From positions 310,001 through 374,000 of the forward strand of contig NZ_CADIJQ010000004.1 of assembly GCF_902859595.1 (NCBI RefSeq): a stretch of 64,000 nucleotides of DNA. The letters run 5' to 3'. The stretch comes from Achromobacter kerstersii. Its GTDB lineage: Bacteria; Pseudomonadota; Gammaproteobacteria; Burkholderiales; Burkholderiaceae_B. The translations under genes and the position numbers were made by a program. The notes under the pieces were generated by a model, which saw only the letters and a list, made by a program, of their open reading frames with translations, had not been told where the DNA came from and did not search any database. This document shows, one piece after another, positions 34,701-42,389 of this stretch (positions within the stretch are counted from its first letter, which is position 1; every line of letters begins with the position of its first letter).

Positions 34701-35978
34701 GTGGGCGACGGCGTCGAAGTGGAAACCGTGATTTCGGGTGGGCTGTGGAACACGCTCGTCGACCCTTACCAAGTCGAGAACGCGTTGCTCAACCTGGCGA
34801 TCAACGCGCGCGACGCCATGGAGGGGCACGGCAAGCTCACCATCGAAGCCGGCAACGCACAGCTGGATGACGACTACGCCGCGCGCCACGCCGAAGTGCG
34901 CGCCGGCCAGTACGTGATGCTGGCCGTCAGCGACACCGGCTGCGGCATGGACAAGGAACTGGTGCTGCGCGCGTTCGAACCCTTCTTCACCACCAAACCC
35001 GAAGGCCAAGGCACCGGGCTGGGCTTGAGCATGGTGTATGGCTTTGTCAGGCAGACGGGCGGCCACGTCAAGATCTATAGCGAACCCGGCATGGGCACGA
35101 CGGTGCGCCTCTACCTGCCGCGTGCCAATCAGGCGGAAGACCAGATCACGGAATTGGATGCCAGCGACGCCGAGGGCGGCGATGAAACGGTGCTGGTGGT
35201 AGAAGACGATGAAGACGTGCGCACCACGGTCGTCGAGATGCTGACAGACCTGGGCTATCGCGTGCTGAAGGCCGCCGACGCGCAAAGCGCCATGTCCATC
35301 ATCGAAAGCGGCGTCAACGTCGACCTGCTGTTCACCGACGTCGTCATGCCCGGCCCCTTGCGCAGCCGCGACGTTGCGCTGCGCGCCCGCGCGCGCCTGC
35401 CCCGGCTGGCCGTGCTGTTCACGTCCGGCTACGCCGACAACGCCATCGTCCACGGCGGACGGCTGGATGAAGGCATCGAGCTGCTGTCCAAGCCCTACAC
35501 CGCCGCCACGCTGGCGCGCAAACTGCGCCAGGTGCTGCGCGCACGGCCGCAGGCTTCGGGTTTGCGTTCAGACACCGCCCTGCCCACCACCGCATTGGCA
35601 AAGCGCGTGCTGCTGGTGGAAGACATGGAGGCCGTGCGCCTGACCACCGAAGAAATCCTGGGCAGCCTCGGACATGAGGTGATACATGCCGCAACCGCTG
35701 CACAGGCAAGCGAACAGTTATTGCAGCACCATATCGACATCCTGCTTACGGACGTCGGGTTGCCTGATGGCTCGGGCATCGACCTTGCGGTCTGGGCGCG
35801 CACCCGCCAGCCAACGCTGGCGGTCGTGTTCTCGTCGGGGCGCGACGTGCTGGCCGACGCCAGTACCCGCGCGGGTTTGAACGGTGCGCATCAATTGCTC
35901 AAGCCCTACAGTCCGCAGCAGCTCGAACGCGTCTTCGCGATGCTGGTGCAACCTGCCGGCCATGCGGGACGCGGGTAA
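31707..35978 (+). CDS. Hybrid sensor histidine kinase with two kinase cores and three receiver domains
   Basis: The 1423-residue soluble protein reads in order: PAS-like input (about 1-170), GAF-like domain (180-345), HisKA with H362 in NISHEFRTP, HATPase, receiver 1 (D683), a PAS domain, a second HisKA with H921 in GGVAHDFNNLL, HATPase, receiver 2 (D1211) and receiver 3 (D1349). A TQ-repeat linker joins the first kinase to receiver 1. No membrane segment is visible, so sensing is cytoplasmic. Start is GTG with AGGA 9 bases upstream. No separate response regulator with a DNA-binding domain lies beside it, so output is probably phosphorelay to a distant partner. Confidence 0.93.
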   Translation: MPDHPPASAEADPLAFLAGGGQTGALIRAHDWAGSELGSPEGWPLSLKTALRIMLTARQPIWIGWGPDLLFFYNDPYLSIIGGRHPAAMAQPTRLVWHEIWPYIEPLLQTAMADAEGTYEERKLLIMERNGYPEETYYTFSFSPVPGDDGVTRGIICVNSDETRRVIADRQQNLLRELAIAMPQSATWRQACALSAQAFAANAYDIPFAMLYAVDSGTGTAELVGAYGIEPDGPGAPQTLPLDGGAWPCGEALRAGALLLVDDLAAQVGGQLPNTVWDRPAAQAVLIPILPSSEGEPACLLISALNPLRLFTDDYREFLTLAAAQIGASIRYARAYEHERARAQALAEVDHAKTAFFSNISHEFRTPLTLMLAPLEDMLTDPDMPPRLQGAMEMANRNGQRLLKLVNTLLDFSRIEAGRVKLDLRATEISAFTADLASLFQSSLEKAGLTLDVDCPPLPRAVMLDRDMWEKVILNLLSNAYKFTYRGGVRIASSVSPDGETAVVEISDTGMGIPESELPRVFDRFHQVEGVHGRSIEGSGIGLALVQEFMRLQNGSVAVASTPGVGTTFTLRLPLGPALDIAAASSAIAPGVTHALSRNYIDAADWDAPALDDTALSPTQTQTQTQTQTDHLGTILVVDDNDDMRAYICRVLRTAHYRIHTAKDGEAALAHVRQHRPDLVLSDVMMPRLNGFGLLAALRQDAALRTIPVLLLSARAGEEASVEGLRAGADDYLIKPFSARELLARVSSSLRLNALRQETERRLAEEARTLELRVNQAIAERDRLWEHSDDLFVIADSQGRMLRLNPSWTRRLGHPDTALVFQRYDALLHPDDLAQAQAQFHALRGGTRSLRAEHRLRTADDEWRWMAWMWSFDAESDSIHGVGRDITADKVSAQTLHETEEALRMAQKMEALGKLTGGVAHDFNNLLQVIGGNLQLLNRSLAGDERAQQRTRNAMAGVERGAKLASQLLAFGRRQPLAPKVVNLGRFLRGFDDMLRRVVGDGVEVETVISGGLWNTLVDPYQVENALLNLAINARDAMEGHGKLTIEAGNAQLDDDYAARHAEVRAGQYVMLAVSDTGCGMDKELVLRAFEPFFTTKPEGQGTGLGLSMVYGFVRQTGGHVKIYSEPGMGTTVRLYLPRANQAEDQITELDASDAEGGDETVLVVEDDEDVRTTVVEMLTDLGYRVLKAADAQSAMSIIESGVNVDLLFTDVVMPGPLRSRDVALRARARLPRLAVLFTSGYADNAIVHGGRLDEGIELLSKPYTAATLARKLRQVLRARPQASGLRSDTALPTTALAKRVLLVEDMEAVRLTTEEILGSLGHEVIHAATAAQASEQLLQHHIDILLTDVGLPDGSGIDLAVWARTRQPTLAVVFSSGRDVLADASTRAGLNGAHQLLKPYSPQQLERVFAMLVQPAGHAGRG
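33561..33593 (+). repeat. Hexanucleotide repeat coding a Thr-Gln linker
   Basis: Five units of ACTCAG/ACCCAG and half a sixth encode a TQ repeat between the first kinase core and receiver 1. Changes in copy number would stay in frame. Confidence 0.85.
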
Positions 35979-36005
35979 CGCGTCATCCCTTTCCAAGGAG
36001 TCTGC

Positions 36006-36083
36006 ATGCGAACCAAACACATCCTGACCCTCGTCGTACTTGTCGTCGCCGTATCGCTTGCGCTGTCGCTGGTGCCTTGGTAG
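36006..36083 (+). CDS. 25-residue predicted membrane peptide
   Basis: A short frame just after the hybrid kinase has a perfect AAGGAG site (35995-36000) five bases before its ATG. The product starts MRTKHILTLVV and is one hydrophobic helix with basic residues at the N-terminus and VPW at the C-terminus, the normal shape of a small inner-membrane peptide. The gap from the kinase stop is 27 bases, so it may be co-transcribed. Expression is not shown. Confidence 0.6.
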   Translation: MRTKHILTLVVLVVAVSLALSLVPW

Positions 36084-36146
36084 CGGCAACCTGCTGGCGG
36101 CGATGGGGGATGCTATAAGTGCAGCGGCAAATCGACAGGAGCCACG

Positions 36147-36569
36147 GTGAACGTGACATTGAACGGAAGAATGGGCGGCCCGGAAACCGGCGTTCGGTGC
36201 CTGGCCGCCATCGTCATGCTTCGCCCGAAGCTGAAGGCCGCGCTGGCGCCCCTTGCCGTGCCGGGATTGGCAACGCTGGACATCACACTATGGCTGGGCG
36301 GCAGCATTTCGGCGTGCGCCGGGCCGGGCGTTGAGGCGTCGGCGAAGTACTACGCCAAGAAAGAAACGCTGGACGTGGTCATCAGCGTGCCGCGCGCGGA
36401 GGTCGCCGCGATGGGCGACGCCGCTACGCCGGAGGCCATCGCGGCCTGCGTCGCGCAAGGACTGGAGCAGATGCCGCTGTCCGCCGCCGCTCGGGCGTTG
36501 GACCTGCAAGCGATGCGCGAGGCGATCCGCGAGGTGATCCCGCCCGTGGCCCGTCAAGCCGGATCGTAA
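36147..36569 (+). CDS. Hypothetical protein (140 aa)
   Basis: The GTG start has AGGAG at the right distance. The product has a moderately hydrophobic centre (about residues 20-60) and a helical C-terminal half with alanine-rich stretches. There is no clear signal peptide. I do not recognise the family. Its 3' end overlaps the convergent 415-residue gene by 16 bases. Confidence 0.65.
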   Translation: MNVTLNGRMGGPETGVRCLAAIVMLRPKLKAALAPLAVPGLATLDITLWLGGSISACAGPGVEASAKYYAKKETLDVVISVPRAEVAAMGDAATPEAIAACVAQGLEQMPLSAAARALDLQAMREAIREVIPPVARQAGS

Positions 36570-37801
36570 TGCGCCAATAACCTTGCAACGGCATCGCGCA
36601 ACGCGAGCTTGATCATGCACGCCTCGGGGTCGTCATCATCGGGCTGGGCATTGCGCACGTGGCGGTCACGCACGGGTGCGCTCAGGTGCATCACCTGCAA
36701 CGCGGCCGGCCCACCCGCGCGCGGCTGCGTCGCGCTGACGCGAACCGTTTCCGAATGATCAATCTGCCGCACAAGCTCGCGCCCGCCCTCGGCCGTCTCG
36801 GAATACTGCGCATGGTTGGAAGGGCTGGGGCCGAATCGCGCGGAAAGTTGCGCCGGCCCGGCGTGGCGCAGCACGGCCGACAGTGTCTCCATGGCCTGTT
36901 CAAGTTCGGCCGCGAAACCGTCGTAGACCGCATCGATTGCATCGCGCGGCCGCAGCAACGTCTGTGCATCGGATAGCTCGTCCAGGCGCTCGACGAGCCG
37001 TGCAGATCCGCGTGCGTCACGGCGCAGCCAGCGCGGGGCCACAATGGCTTCCAGCGCGTGCGTGGGCGGATAAAAGCGATAACTGCGCCCCTGCCGCGTC
37101 ATGATGCGGCTGCGATGACGGTCGGCGTCATCAGTCGCCAGCAGATTGATCAGCGGTGGGTCGGTGCAGGCCACGTCATTCCCCGCACCGATCAAACAGT
37201 CCGCATGCAAAGCGCCGCGCACCAGCACCTGACAACGATAGTGTCTGCACAACAGCGCCGACACGTTCAAGCCTTCCGTGAAGGCGTGCTGCCCCGCAGA
37301 CAACACCATCAAGCCGGCGCGCGCCGGCCCCAGCACGGCGAACATCACGCCGTCTTCCACGCGCACGACTTCCGCATTCAACCCCGCCGTGTACGCCCAT
37401 CCTGCAATCTGCAACGACGGATGGTCGGGCAGTTGCGCCGGCAATTCCAACGCCAGCGCCGTGACAGTCGCGTCAGCCACCAGCACCACCCACTGTTTGC
37501 CATCACTGACTGGCCGCAACGCCATCGCGGCGTCGTCCAGCAAGTGGTAGTACGGCGCCTTGTCGGTATCGCGAACCCGGCCCAGCAGCGACTGCGCATC
37601 CGCGAGATTCAATACGCGGTATGTCTGGCCTTGCCAGGTCACGTGATCCACAACCGGCGCTTGCCGCGCACGCGCGTTCCATGCCTGCTGGGCGTTGGCT
37701 TGCACAAGCAGCGCCGCCTGCTGCTCGTCCGCCTGTTCCAACCGCTGGGAACGTTGCTGCTCGCGCCAGCGTTTGCGGGGGTCTGCTTCAGGCTTGTTCA
37801 T
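36554..37801 (-). CDS. Hypothetical protein (415 aa), coiled-coil N-terminus and solenoid-like middle
   Basis: After MNKPEADP comes a charged Q/R/E-rich helix (about residues 8-45), then a region of short beta-like segments with roughly regular hydrophobic spacing (about 90-230) and an acidic, more helical C-terminus. I do not recognise it. It lies upstream of and in the same orientation as nothing but the effector pair, separated from the immunity gene stop side by about 60 bases, so it could be downstream in the same transcript as the PAAR effector and its immunity gene. A TTG at 37852 would extend it by 17 codons. Confidence 0.75.
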   Translation of the reverse strand: MNKPEADPRKRWREQQRSQRLEQADEQQAALLVQANAQQAWNARARQAPVVDHVTWQGQTYRVLNLADAQSLLGRVRDTDKAPYYHLLDDAAMALRPVSDGKQWVVLVADATVTALALELPAQLPDHPSLQIAGWAYTAGLNAEVVRVEDGVMFAVLGPARAGLMVLSAGQHAFTEGLNVSALLCRHYRCQVLVRGALHADCLIGAGNDVACTDPPLINLLATDDADRHRSRIMTRQGRSYRFYPPTHALEAIVAPRWLRRDARGSARLVERLDELSDAQTLLRPRDAIDAVYDGFAAELEQAMETLSAVLRHAGPAQLSARFGPSPSNHAQYSETAEGGRELVRQIDHSETVRVSATQPRAGGPAALQVMHLSAPVRDRHVRNAQPDDDDPEACMIKLALRDAVARLLAHYDPA

Positions 37802-37861
37802 CGTCGATTGGGTGATGGCTTGGTGAAATGGCGGTGTGGCGCAGGTGCGCAATAGTGCGGA

Positions 37862-38230
37862 TCAAAAACGAGCAAAGAATCCGTCGTGGACTTCCGTTCG
37901 TTCTATCTTTGCCCCTGGCCCGATAAACACATCGATGCGGCTGAAGGGTTTTGTGATCTCTAGGGCGTCATTGCTGTCACGCGGGAACGTTAGCAGAATC
38001 CACATATCAGGTTTAGGGAACATGGCAGTAAGGTATTCGACAGACTCACCTGGACTTAAGCCCCGCTTGGAGATGGCATGATTGTCGTTAAAAAAGTAGC
38101 CAATGCGCTCGGTGGCTTCTTTCGAATAGTGCAGGGCCACAACAGGTCGGCAGAAGTAAACAAACATGATCCACAGCAGCGGCGTCAGGAGGGCAATAAT
38201 GCCCATCCATTTCAGAATTCGAATTTTCAT
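37862..38230 (-). CDS. Candidate immunity protein with N-terminal membrane anchor
   Basis: The 122-residue protein begins MKIRILKWMGIIALL and has one hydrophobic helix (about residues 8-30) followed by a soluble domain that, by the positive-inside rule, would lie in the periplasm. Its start overlaps the PAAR effector stop as ATGA, the classic arrangement of a cognate immunity gene. I do not recognise a family. Base composition is lower in G+C than the flanking housekeeping genes. Confidence 0.7.
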   Translation of the reverse strand: MKIRILKWMGIIALLTPLLWIMFVYFCRPVVALHYSKEATERIGYFFNDNHAISKRGLSPGESVEYLTAMFPKPDMWILLTFPRDSNDALEITKPFSRIDVFIGPGAKIERTEVHDGFFARF

Positions 38231-39231
38231 TTCTTTCTGAGCTTCCGGTCACAGTTATGCGGCTCCTTCGCAAAATCTTCCCCCGTGCCCCATGGTGCGG
38301 GTACAGAGCTAATCAGCTCGAGCAGCGTATCAACCGTCAACGCGTGAGGCTTTACGTGGCCGTGCAGTTCGGCTCCTACTTTGATCGATATGTGATCCGG
38401 GACATCATCAGCGCTTGCCGGCCATGACCCGTTCTCCGGATGATGCTGCAGCCGCTTGCCTGTCCACTTGTCGTGCAATGCCTGAGCCAAGCCAGCCCCA
38501 TTTATCATTTCTGCTGAACTGAAGCCAAGGGCTACGCCCACATAGCCATAATGAATGTTCGACCAAATATCGTAGAAATAGTCGAACTCGCCGTACTTAT
38601 TCCATCCGTCATTAAAGTCTGCCCCAAGCATCCTTTGCAGATGGGGCTTATGGTCCCAAGGCTGACCCGGCCCGACGATATCCGCCCACAACGCATACGC
38701 GGCAAGCTTGCGCTCGACCACTGCCTCGGAATAGCTCTTTCCCGCCGTCGCTCTTGCATACCAGGGAAGCGCTTCGCGCTGCTGAACGTGGGCGGCCAGA
38801 TCGTAGTGGTTTGCGTCATAGATCTCACGCCCACGAATCGAGAACGGATTTGTTTTCATCTCACGGGCCATGTATTCGGCGATGCCGAGCACGGTGTCGG
38901 GGTGATTGCATGGCGTATGTCGCGTAGGGTTCCATCGCGGTTGACTCGCAAACTCTCCTGGACCGGGTTCCAAGAACGCGATGCCTTGGCTGGCAATCAA
39001 CGTCGCGCCACATGACGTTCGCATCCCATCAACCGCCAGCGCAATACCATCGACAGTGAAGGCAGCCACGCCCTGCACGATCGGGAACGTCCCCTCACAC
39101 TTGGGGCAGTTCACCAGATGGCCCAGACCCGCCGCAAGCCGGCCGTCAATGGTGTATTGGTCAACGCCCTGCAAAACGATTCCGCCATGGGTGGTGCTGT
39201 CGCCCATCCGAACAATAGGAAGGCCGGCCAT
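38227..39231 (-). CDS. PAAR-domain type VI secretion effector with type-44-like toxin C-terminus
   Basis: The 334-residue protein has an N-terminal PAAR domain (about residues 1-90: VRMGDSTTHGGIV, VNCPKCEG, DGMRTSCGATL) that would cap a type VI secretion spike. The C-terminal part contains a WDHKPHL motif and EFDYFYDIWSNIHYGYVGVA followed by GFSSAEMINGAG, which I recognise as resembling the polymorphic toxin type 44 domain. AGGAG precedes the ATG. No vgrG, hcp or structural type VI genes are in the window, so it is an orphan effector. Toxin assignment is from memory of the family pattern. Confidence 0.85.
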   Translation of the reverse strand: MAGLPIVRMGDSTTHGGIVLQGVDQYTIDGRLAAGLGHLVNCPKCEGTFPIVQGVAAFTVDGIALAVDGMRTSCGATLIASQGIAFLEPGPGEFASQPRWNPTRHTPCNHPDTVLGIAEYMAREMKTNPFSIRGREIYDANHYDLAAHVQQREALPWYARATAGKSYSEAVVERKLAAYALWADIVGPGQPWDHKPHLQRMLGADFNDGWNKYGEFDYFYDIWSNIHYGYVGVALGFSSAEMINGAGLAQALHDKWTGKRLQHHPENGSWPASADDVPDHISIKVGAELHGHVKPHALTVDTLLELISSVPAPWGTGEDFAKEPHNCDRKLRKK

Positions 39232-39559
39232 GTTCGCTCCTGATGTGAAGTCGTGCCGAGTCTACTTAGGGAAACAGATGTCCCGCTGACCCCACCACCA
39301 AGAATCAGACGATTACCAAACCCAGCGGCGCAAACCCGCACGTTGACGCCGCTTCAAACCAATTTCACAGATGGCCATCAATATTTCAGACTGCAAATTC
39401 TCACTTCAAAATGCAGCCCAGCATCGTCCTTGAAGACTCGAGCAACGCCCCGCCTGAACCGGCTGCCAGCATCACAAGGCTTTATCATCAACCCCGTAGC
39501 GACTCTGCGGCCGCGCTCCAGCGCCGCGTTTTTGCCTTGATCGTAGAGGAGATTTATTA
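39232..39559. other. Gene-free stretch between PAAR effector and MscS gene
   Basis: These 328 bases hold the divergent promoters of the effector and channel genes. Codon usage of the short open frames here is not gene-like. I see no repeat or structured RNA. Confidence 0.5.
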
Positions 39560-42154
39560 GTGGTTCGATCCGCAACGACAGCATCCCATTCTTTCCCGCC
39601 CCTGCACCATGCCGCCCATTTTTGGCGGCGACGACGGGAAAGGCCCTGGCTGGCGGCCTTGTTGCTGGCGGTGATGCTGAGTTGCTTGTCGTTCGTGTGG
39701 CAGGCGCAAGCCGTGGCGGCGAATCCGTTGGCGCCGCAGCAGCCTGCCGCGGCAGCGACTGCGCTGACGCCCGCCGCGTTGGCGGATCTGCTGGAGAACC
39801 CCGAGGCGCGCAAGGCGCTGGTGGATGAATTGCGGGCGCAGGCATCTGGGGCCAAGCCCGCGCCTTCGCGCGCTGCCGCTGCGGCCGAGCCGCCTAAGAA
39901 AGCAGAAGCGCCAGGGCTACAGGAACGCATGGCGGATGGCGTGCAGCGCTTTCTGACCGGTGTGGCCGCGGACATGGGCCAGGGCGTGGACGACATGAGC
40001 GCGCTGGCATCGGGACGCAGCTTGCGCATGGACAGCGGCACCGCAAGCCGCGCGCTGATGCCTTTGTTGCTGGCCGCCGTCGCCACAATCATCGCCTTCA
40101 TCCTGCTGCGCATGATCGCGATGCGCATCTACACGCGCATTGACCGCTGGGTGGCCGAGCATGGCTGCGAGACTGAAGCGGCGTCGGATGCTCGCGCGCC
40201 TGGAGCCATGCCAGACCCTGCGGCCACGCCCGTGCTTGCGCCCGCGTCCGTGCCCCCGATCATGACGACGGCTGCGCCACGCCCATCGTCCAAGCGCCGC
40301 TCACCCGCCTCCATGCGCGTGCTGGCGCGGCGCGCGGGCGCCATCATCGGCGCGGTGGCTATCGATGCGGGCGTCGTGCTGCTAGCTGCCATGGCGGGCG
40401 GCGCGGCCGCGTTGTGGAGCACGCCCGGACGCGGCACGCTCGACTCGCTGGCCTCCGTGTTCCTGCAAGCCTTCGTGGCGGTGGAAATCGTAAAAGTGCT
40501 GATCCGCACGGTGTTCGCCGTGCGCCATCCGCATCTGCGCCTGTTGCCCATGTCCGATGAACTGGCCAAGTACTGGAATGCGTGGCTGGTTCGCGTGGTT
40601 GCGGCGGCCGGTTACGGCACGCTGCTGATCGACCCCGTCATGTCCGCCGCGCTGTCGCCCGCGCTGGGGCGGCTGGCCAGCATGGTCATCATGCTGGCGG
40701 TGTACGTGTACGCCGTGCGCGTCATCTGGCAGAACCGCCATGCGGTGCGCGATCGTATGAACCGCCACGCCGCCACGGCGGCCACGTTCCTGGGGTCGCG
40801 GCTGCACTTTCTGTCGCGCATCTGGCACGTGCTGGGCATTGGCTACTTCACCATCCTGCTCATCGTCAGCCAGATCGACCCGCTGAACGCGCTGCCCTTC
40901 ATGGCGCGTGCGACGGCGCAAACGCTGCTGGTCATCGGCGTGGGCAGCTTGTTGATTCTGCTGCTGAACACCGTGCTGTCCAAGCCTATCCGTTTGTCGG
41001 ATGACCTGCGGCGGCGCCTGCCGCTGCTGGAGGCGCGCGTTAACGCCTACGTGCCGGCCATTCTGAAAGTGGTCGGCTGGATCATCCGCATTGTGGTTGT
41101 GCTGCTGATTCTGGATGCGTGGCATGCGTTCGACTTGTCGCGCTGGCTGGCCTCGGATGCGGGCGGCGCGGCCATCAGGATGGTGGTGAACATCGCCATC
41201 GTATTGTTGATCGCGGCGCTGGCCTGGACGGTCATCGCCAGCGTCATCGAGCACCGCCTGAGCCAGAGCGAGGGGCGCGGCATGCCCACCGCGCGCGAGC
41301 GCACGCTGCTGGCGCTGTTCCGCAACGCCGCGCTGATCGTCATTGTGACGATGACGTTGATGGTGCTGCTGTCGCAGATCGGCATCGACGTCGGGCCACT
41401 GATTGCAGGCGCGGGGGTGGTGGGCTTGGCCATTGGTTTTGGCGCGCAGAAGCTGGTGCAGGACATCATCACCGGTGTCTTCATCCAGCTTGAAAACGGC
41501 ATGAACGAAAACGACGTGGTGCAAGTTGCGGGCGTGTTCGGCACGGTGGAGAAGATGACCATCCGCTCGGTAGGCATCCGCACGCTGGACGGCGGGTATC
41601 ACCTGGTGCCGTTCTCGTCGGTGGATGTGGTGGCCAACCACATGCGCGATTTCTCGTATCACTTGGGTGAATACACCATCGCACATCGCGAAAGCGTGGA
41701 CGACGCCATCGAGCATCTGCGCGCGGCCTTTGCCGAGCTGATGACCGACTCGGTGCTGGGGCCTGAAATCCTGGAAGAGATGACGGTGGCCGGCGTCACG
41801 GCTGTCAACGACAAGGGCGTGACCATCCGCATCCTGATCAAGACCACGCCCGGCATGCAATGGGCCGTGCAGCGCGGCTACAACCGGCTGTTGAAGAAGC
41901 ACTTCGACGCCGCCGGCATCGAGCTGCCGTACCCGCACACGGTGGTGTATTTCGGGCAAGACAAGCGGGGTTACGCGCCGCCCGCCAACGTGACCTTGCA
42001 GCCCGACAGCCCCGACGAAGGCGAGGACGCCCGCGCTGCGGGCCACACGCGCCGCCGCCTGAAACCGGAAGCCAGCAACGACGATTCTTCCGAGGTGCTG
42101 GGCAACGAGCTCGAGGCGCGCGAAGAGGCAGAGGCAGACCCGGCGCGGACCTAA
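39560..42154 (+). CDS. Large MscS-family mechanosensitive channel (YbiO-like)
   Basis: The 864-residue protein has a basic N-terminus with a signal-like hydrophobic segment (about 30-55), a periplasmic alanine-rich region, then about 10 membrane helices and the MscS core: pore helix with [23 protein letters not shown] and the beta domain with [24 protein letters not shown]. This length and layout match the YbiO/MscM type rather than small MscS. The GTG start has GAGGAG eight bases upstream. It would release solutes on hypo-osmotic shock. The cytoplasmic tail is long and charged. Confidence 0.92.
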   Translation: MVRSATTASHSFPPLHHAAHFWRRRRERPWLAALLLAVMLSCLSFVWQAQAVAANPLAPQQPAAAATALTPAALADLLENPEARKALVDELRAQASGAKPAPSRAAAAAEPPKKAEAPGLQERMADGVQRFLTGVAADMGQGVDDMSALASGRSLRMDSGTASRALMPLLLAAVATIIAFILLRMIAMRIYTRIDRWVAEHGCETEAASDARAPGAMPDPAATPVLAPASVPPIMTTAAPRPSSKRRSPASMRVLARRAGAIIGAVAIDAGVVLLAAMAGGAAALWSTPGRGTLDSLASVFLQAFVAVEIVKVLIRTVFAVRHPHLRLLPMSDELAKYWNAWLVRVVAAAGYGTLLIDPVMSAALSPALGRLASMVIMLAVYVYAVRVIWQNRHAVRDRMNRHAATAATFLGSRLHFLSRIWHVLGIGYFTILLIVSQIDPLNALPFMARATAQTLLVIGVGSLLILLLNTVLSKPIRLSDDLRRRLPLLEARVNAYVPAILKVVGWIIRIVVVLLILDAWHAFDLSRWLASDAGGAAIRMVVNIAIVLLIAALAWTVIASVIEHRLSQSEGRGMPTARERTLLALFRNAALIVIVTMTLMVLLSQIGIDVGPLIAGAGVVGLAIGFGAQKLVQDIITGVFIQLENGMNENDVVQVAGVFGTVEKMTIRSVGIRTLDGGYHLVPFSSVDVVANHMRDFSYHLGEYTIAHRESVDDAIEHLRAAFAELMTDSVLGPEILEEMTVAGVTAVNDKGVTIRILIKTTPGMQWAVQRGYNRLLKKHFDAAGIELPYPHTVVYFGQDKRGYAPPANVTLQPDSPDEGEDARAAGHTRRRLKPEASNDDSSEVLGNELEAREEAEADPART

Positions 42155-42299
42155 GCCGCCCAGATGGCGCTACCGCTCATTCCGATGGGCGAGCGCCATC
42201 TGCACAACGCGCGCCGCCAGCCGATTCGCACATCGGCTTCACGCACGCTCAGGAAAAGCGGTCAGGCGACGCCGCTTGCGTCCACTCACACATGCGCAT

Positions 42300-42338
42300 A
42301 ATTCATTGATTTATGAATTAATACCATTTTTATTCATA
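42300..42338. promoter_or_regulatory. AT-rich block with three inverted half-sites upstream of metE
   Basis: AATTCAT (42300-42306), ATGAATT (42313-42319) and ATTCATA (42332-42338) make two overlapping inverted repeats. TTCA/TGAA half-sites resemble those bound by MetR, but the spacings (8 and 15 between cores) differ from the TGAA-N5-TTCA consensus, so assignment to MetR is tentative. No B12 riboswitch fits in the short leader. Confidence 0.5.
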
Positions 42339-42389
42339 GATCAAGCATCCTACGATGGCAGCACTCTATCAATCGACAGGAGGGTCGTC

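Noticed and set aside
36147..39231. Prophage or integrative element around the PAAR effector
   Set aside because: No integrase, tRNA target, phage structural gene or flanking direct repeats seen; it is at most a small accessory island.
39253..39540. 95-codon open frame in the gap before the MscS gene
   Set aside because: No ribosome binding site, codon use unlike neighbours, no recognisable features.
42155..42389. Possible cobalamin or SAM riboswitch before metE
   Set aside because: The leader is too short and has no recognisable conserved B12-box or SAM-I core; only an inverted-repeat operator is seen.
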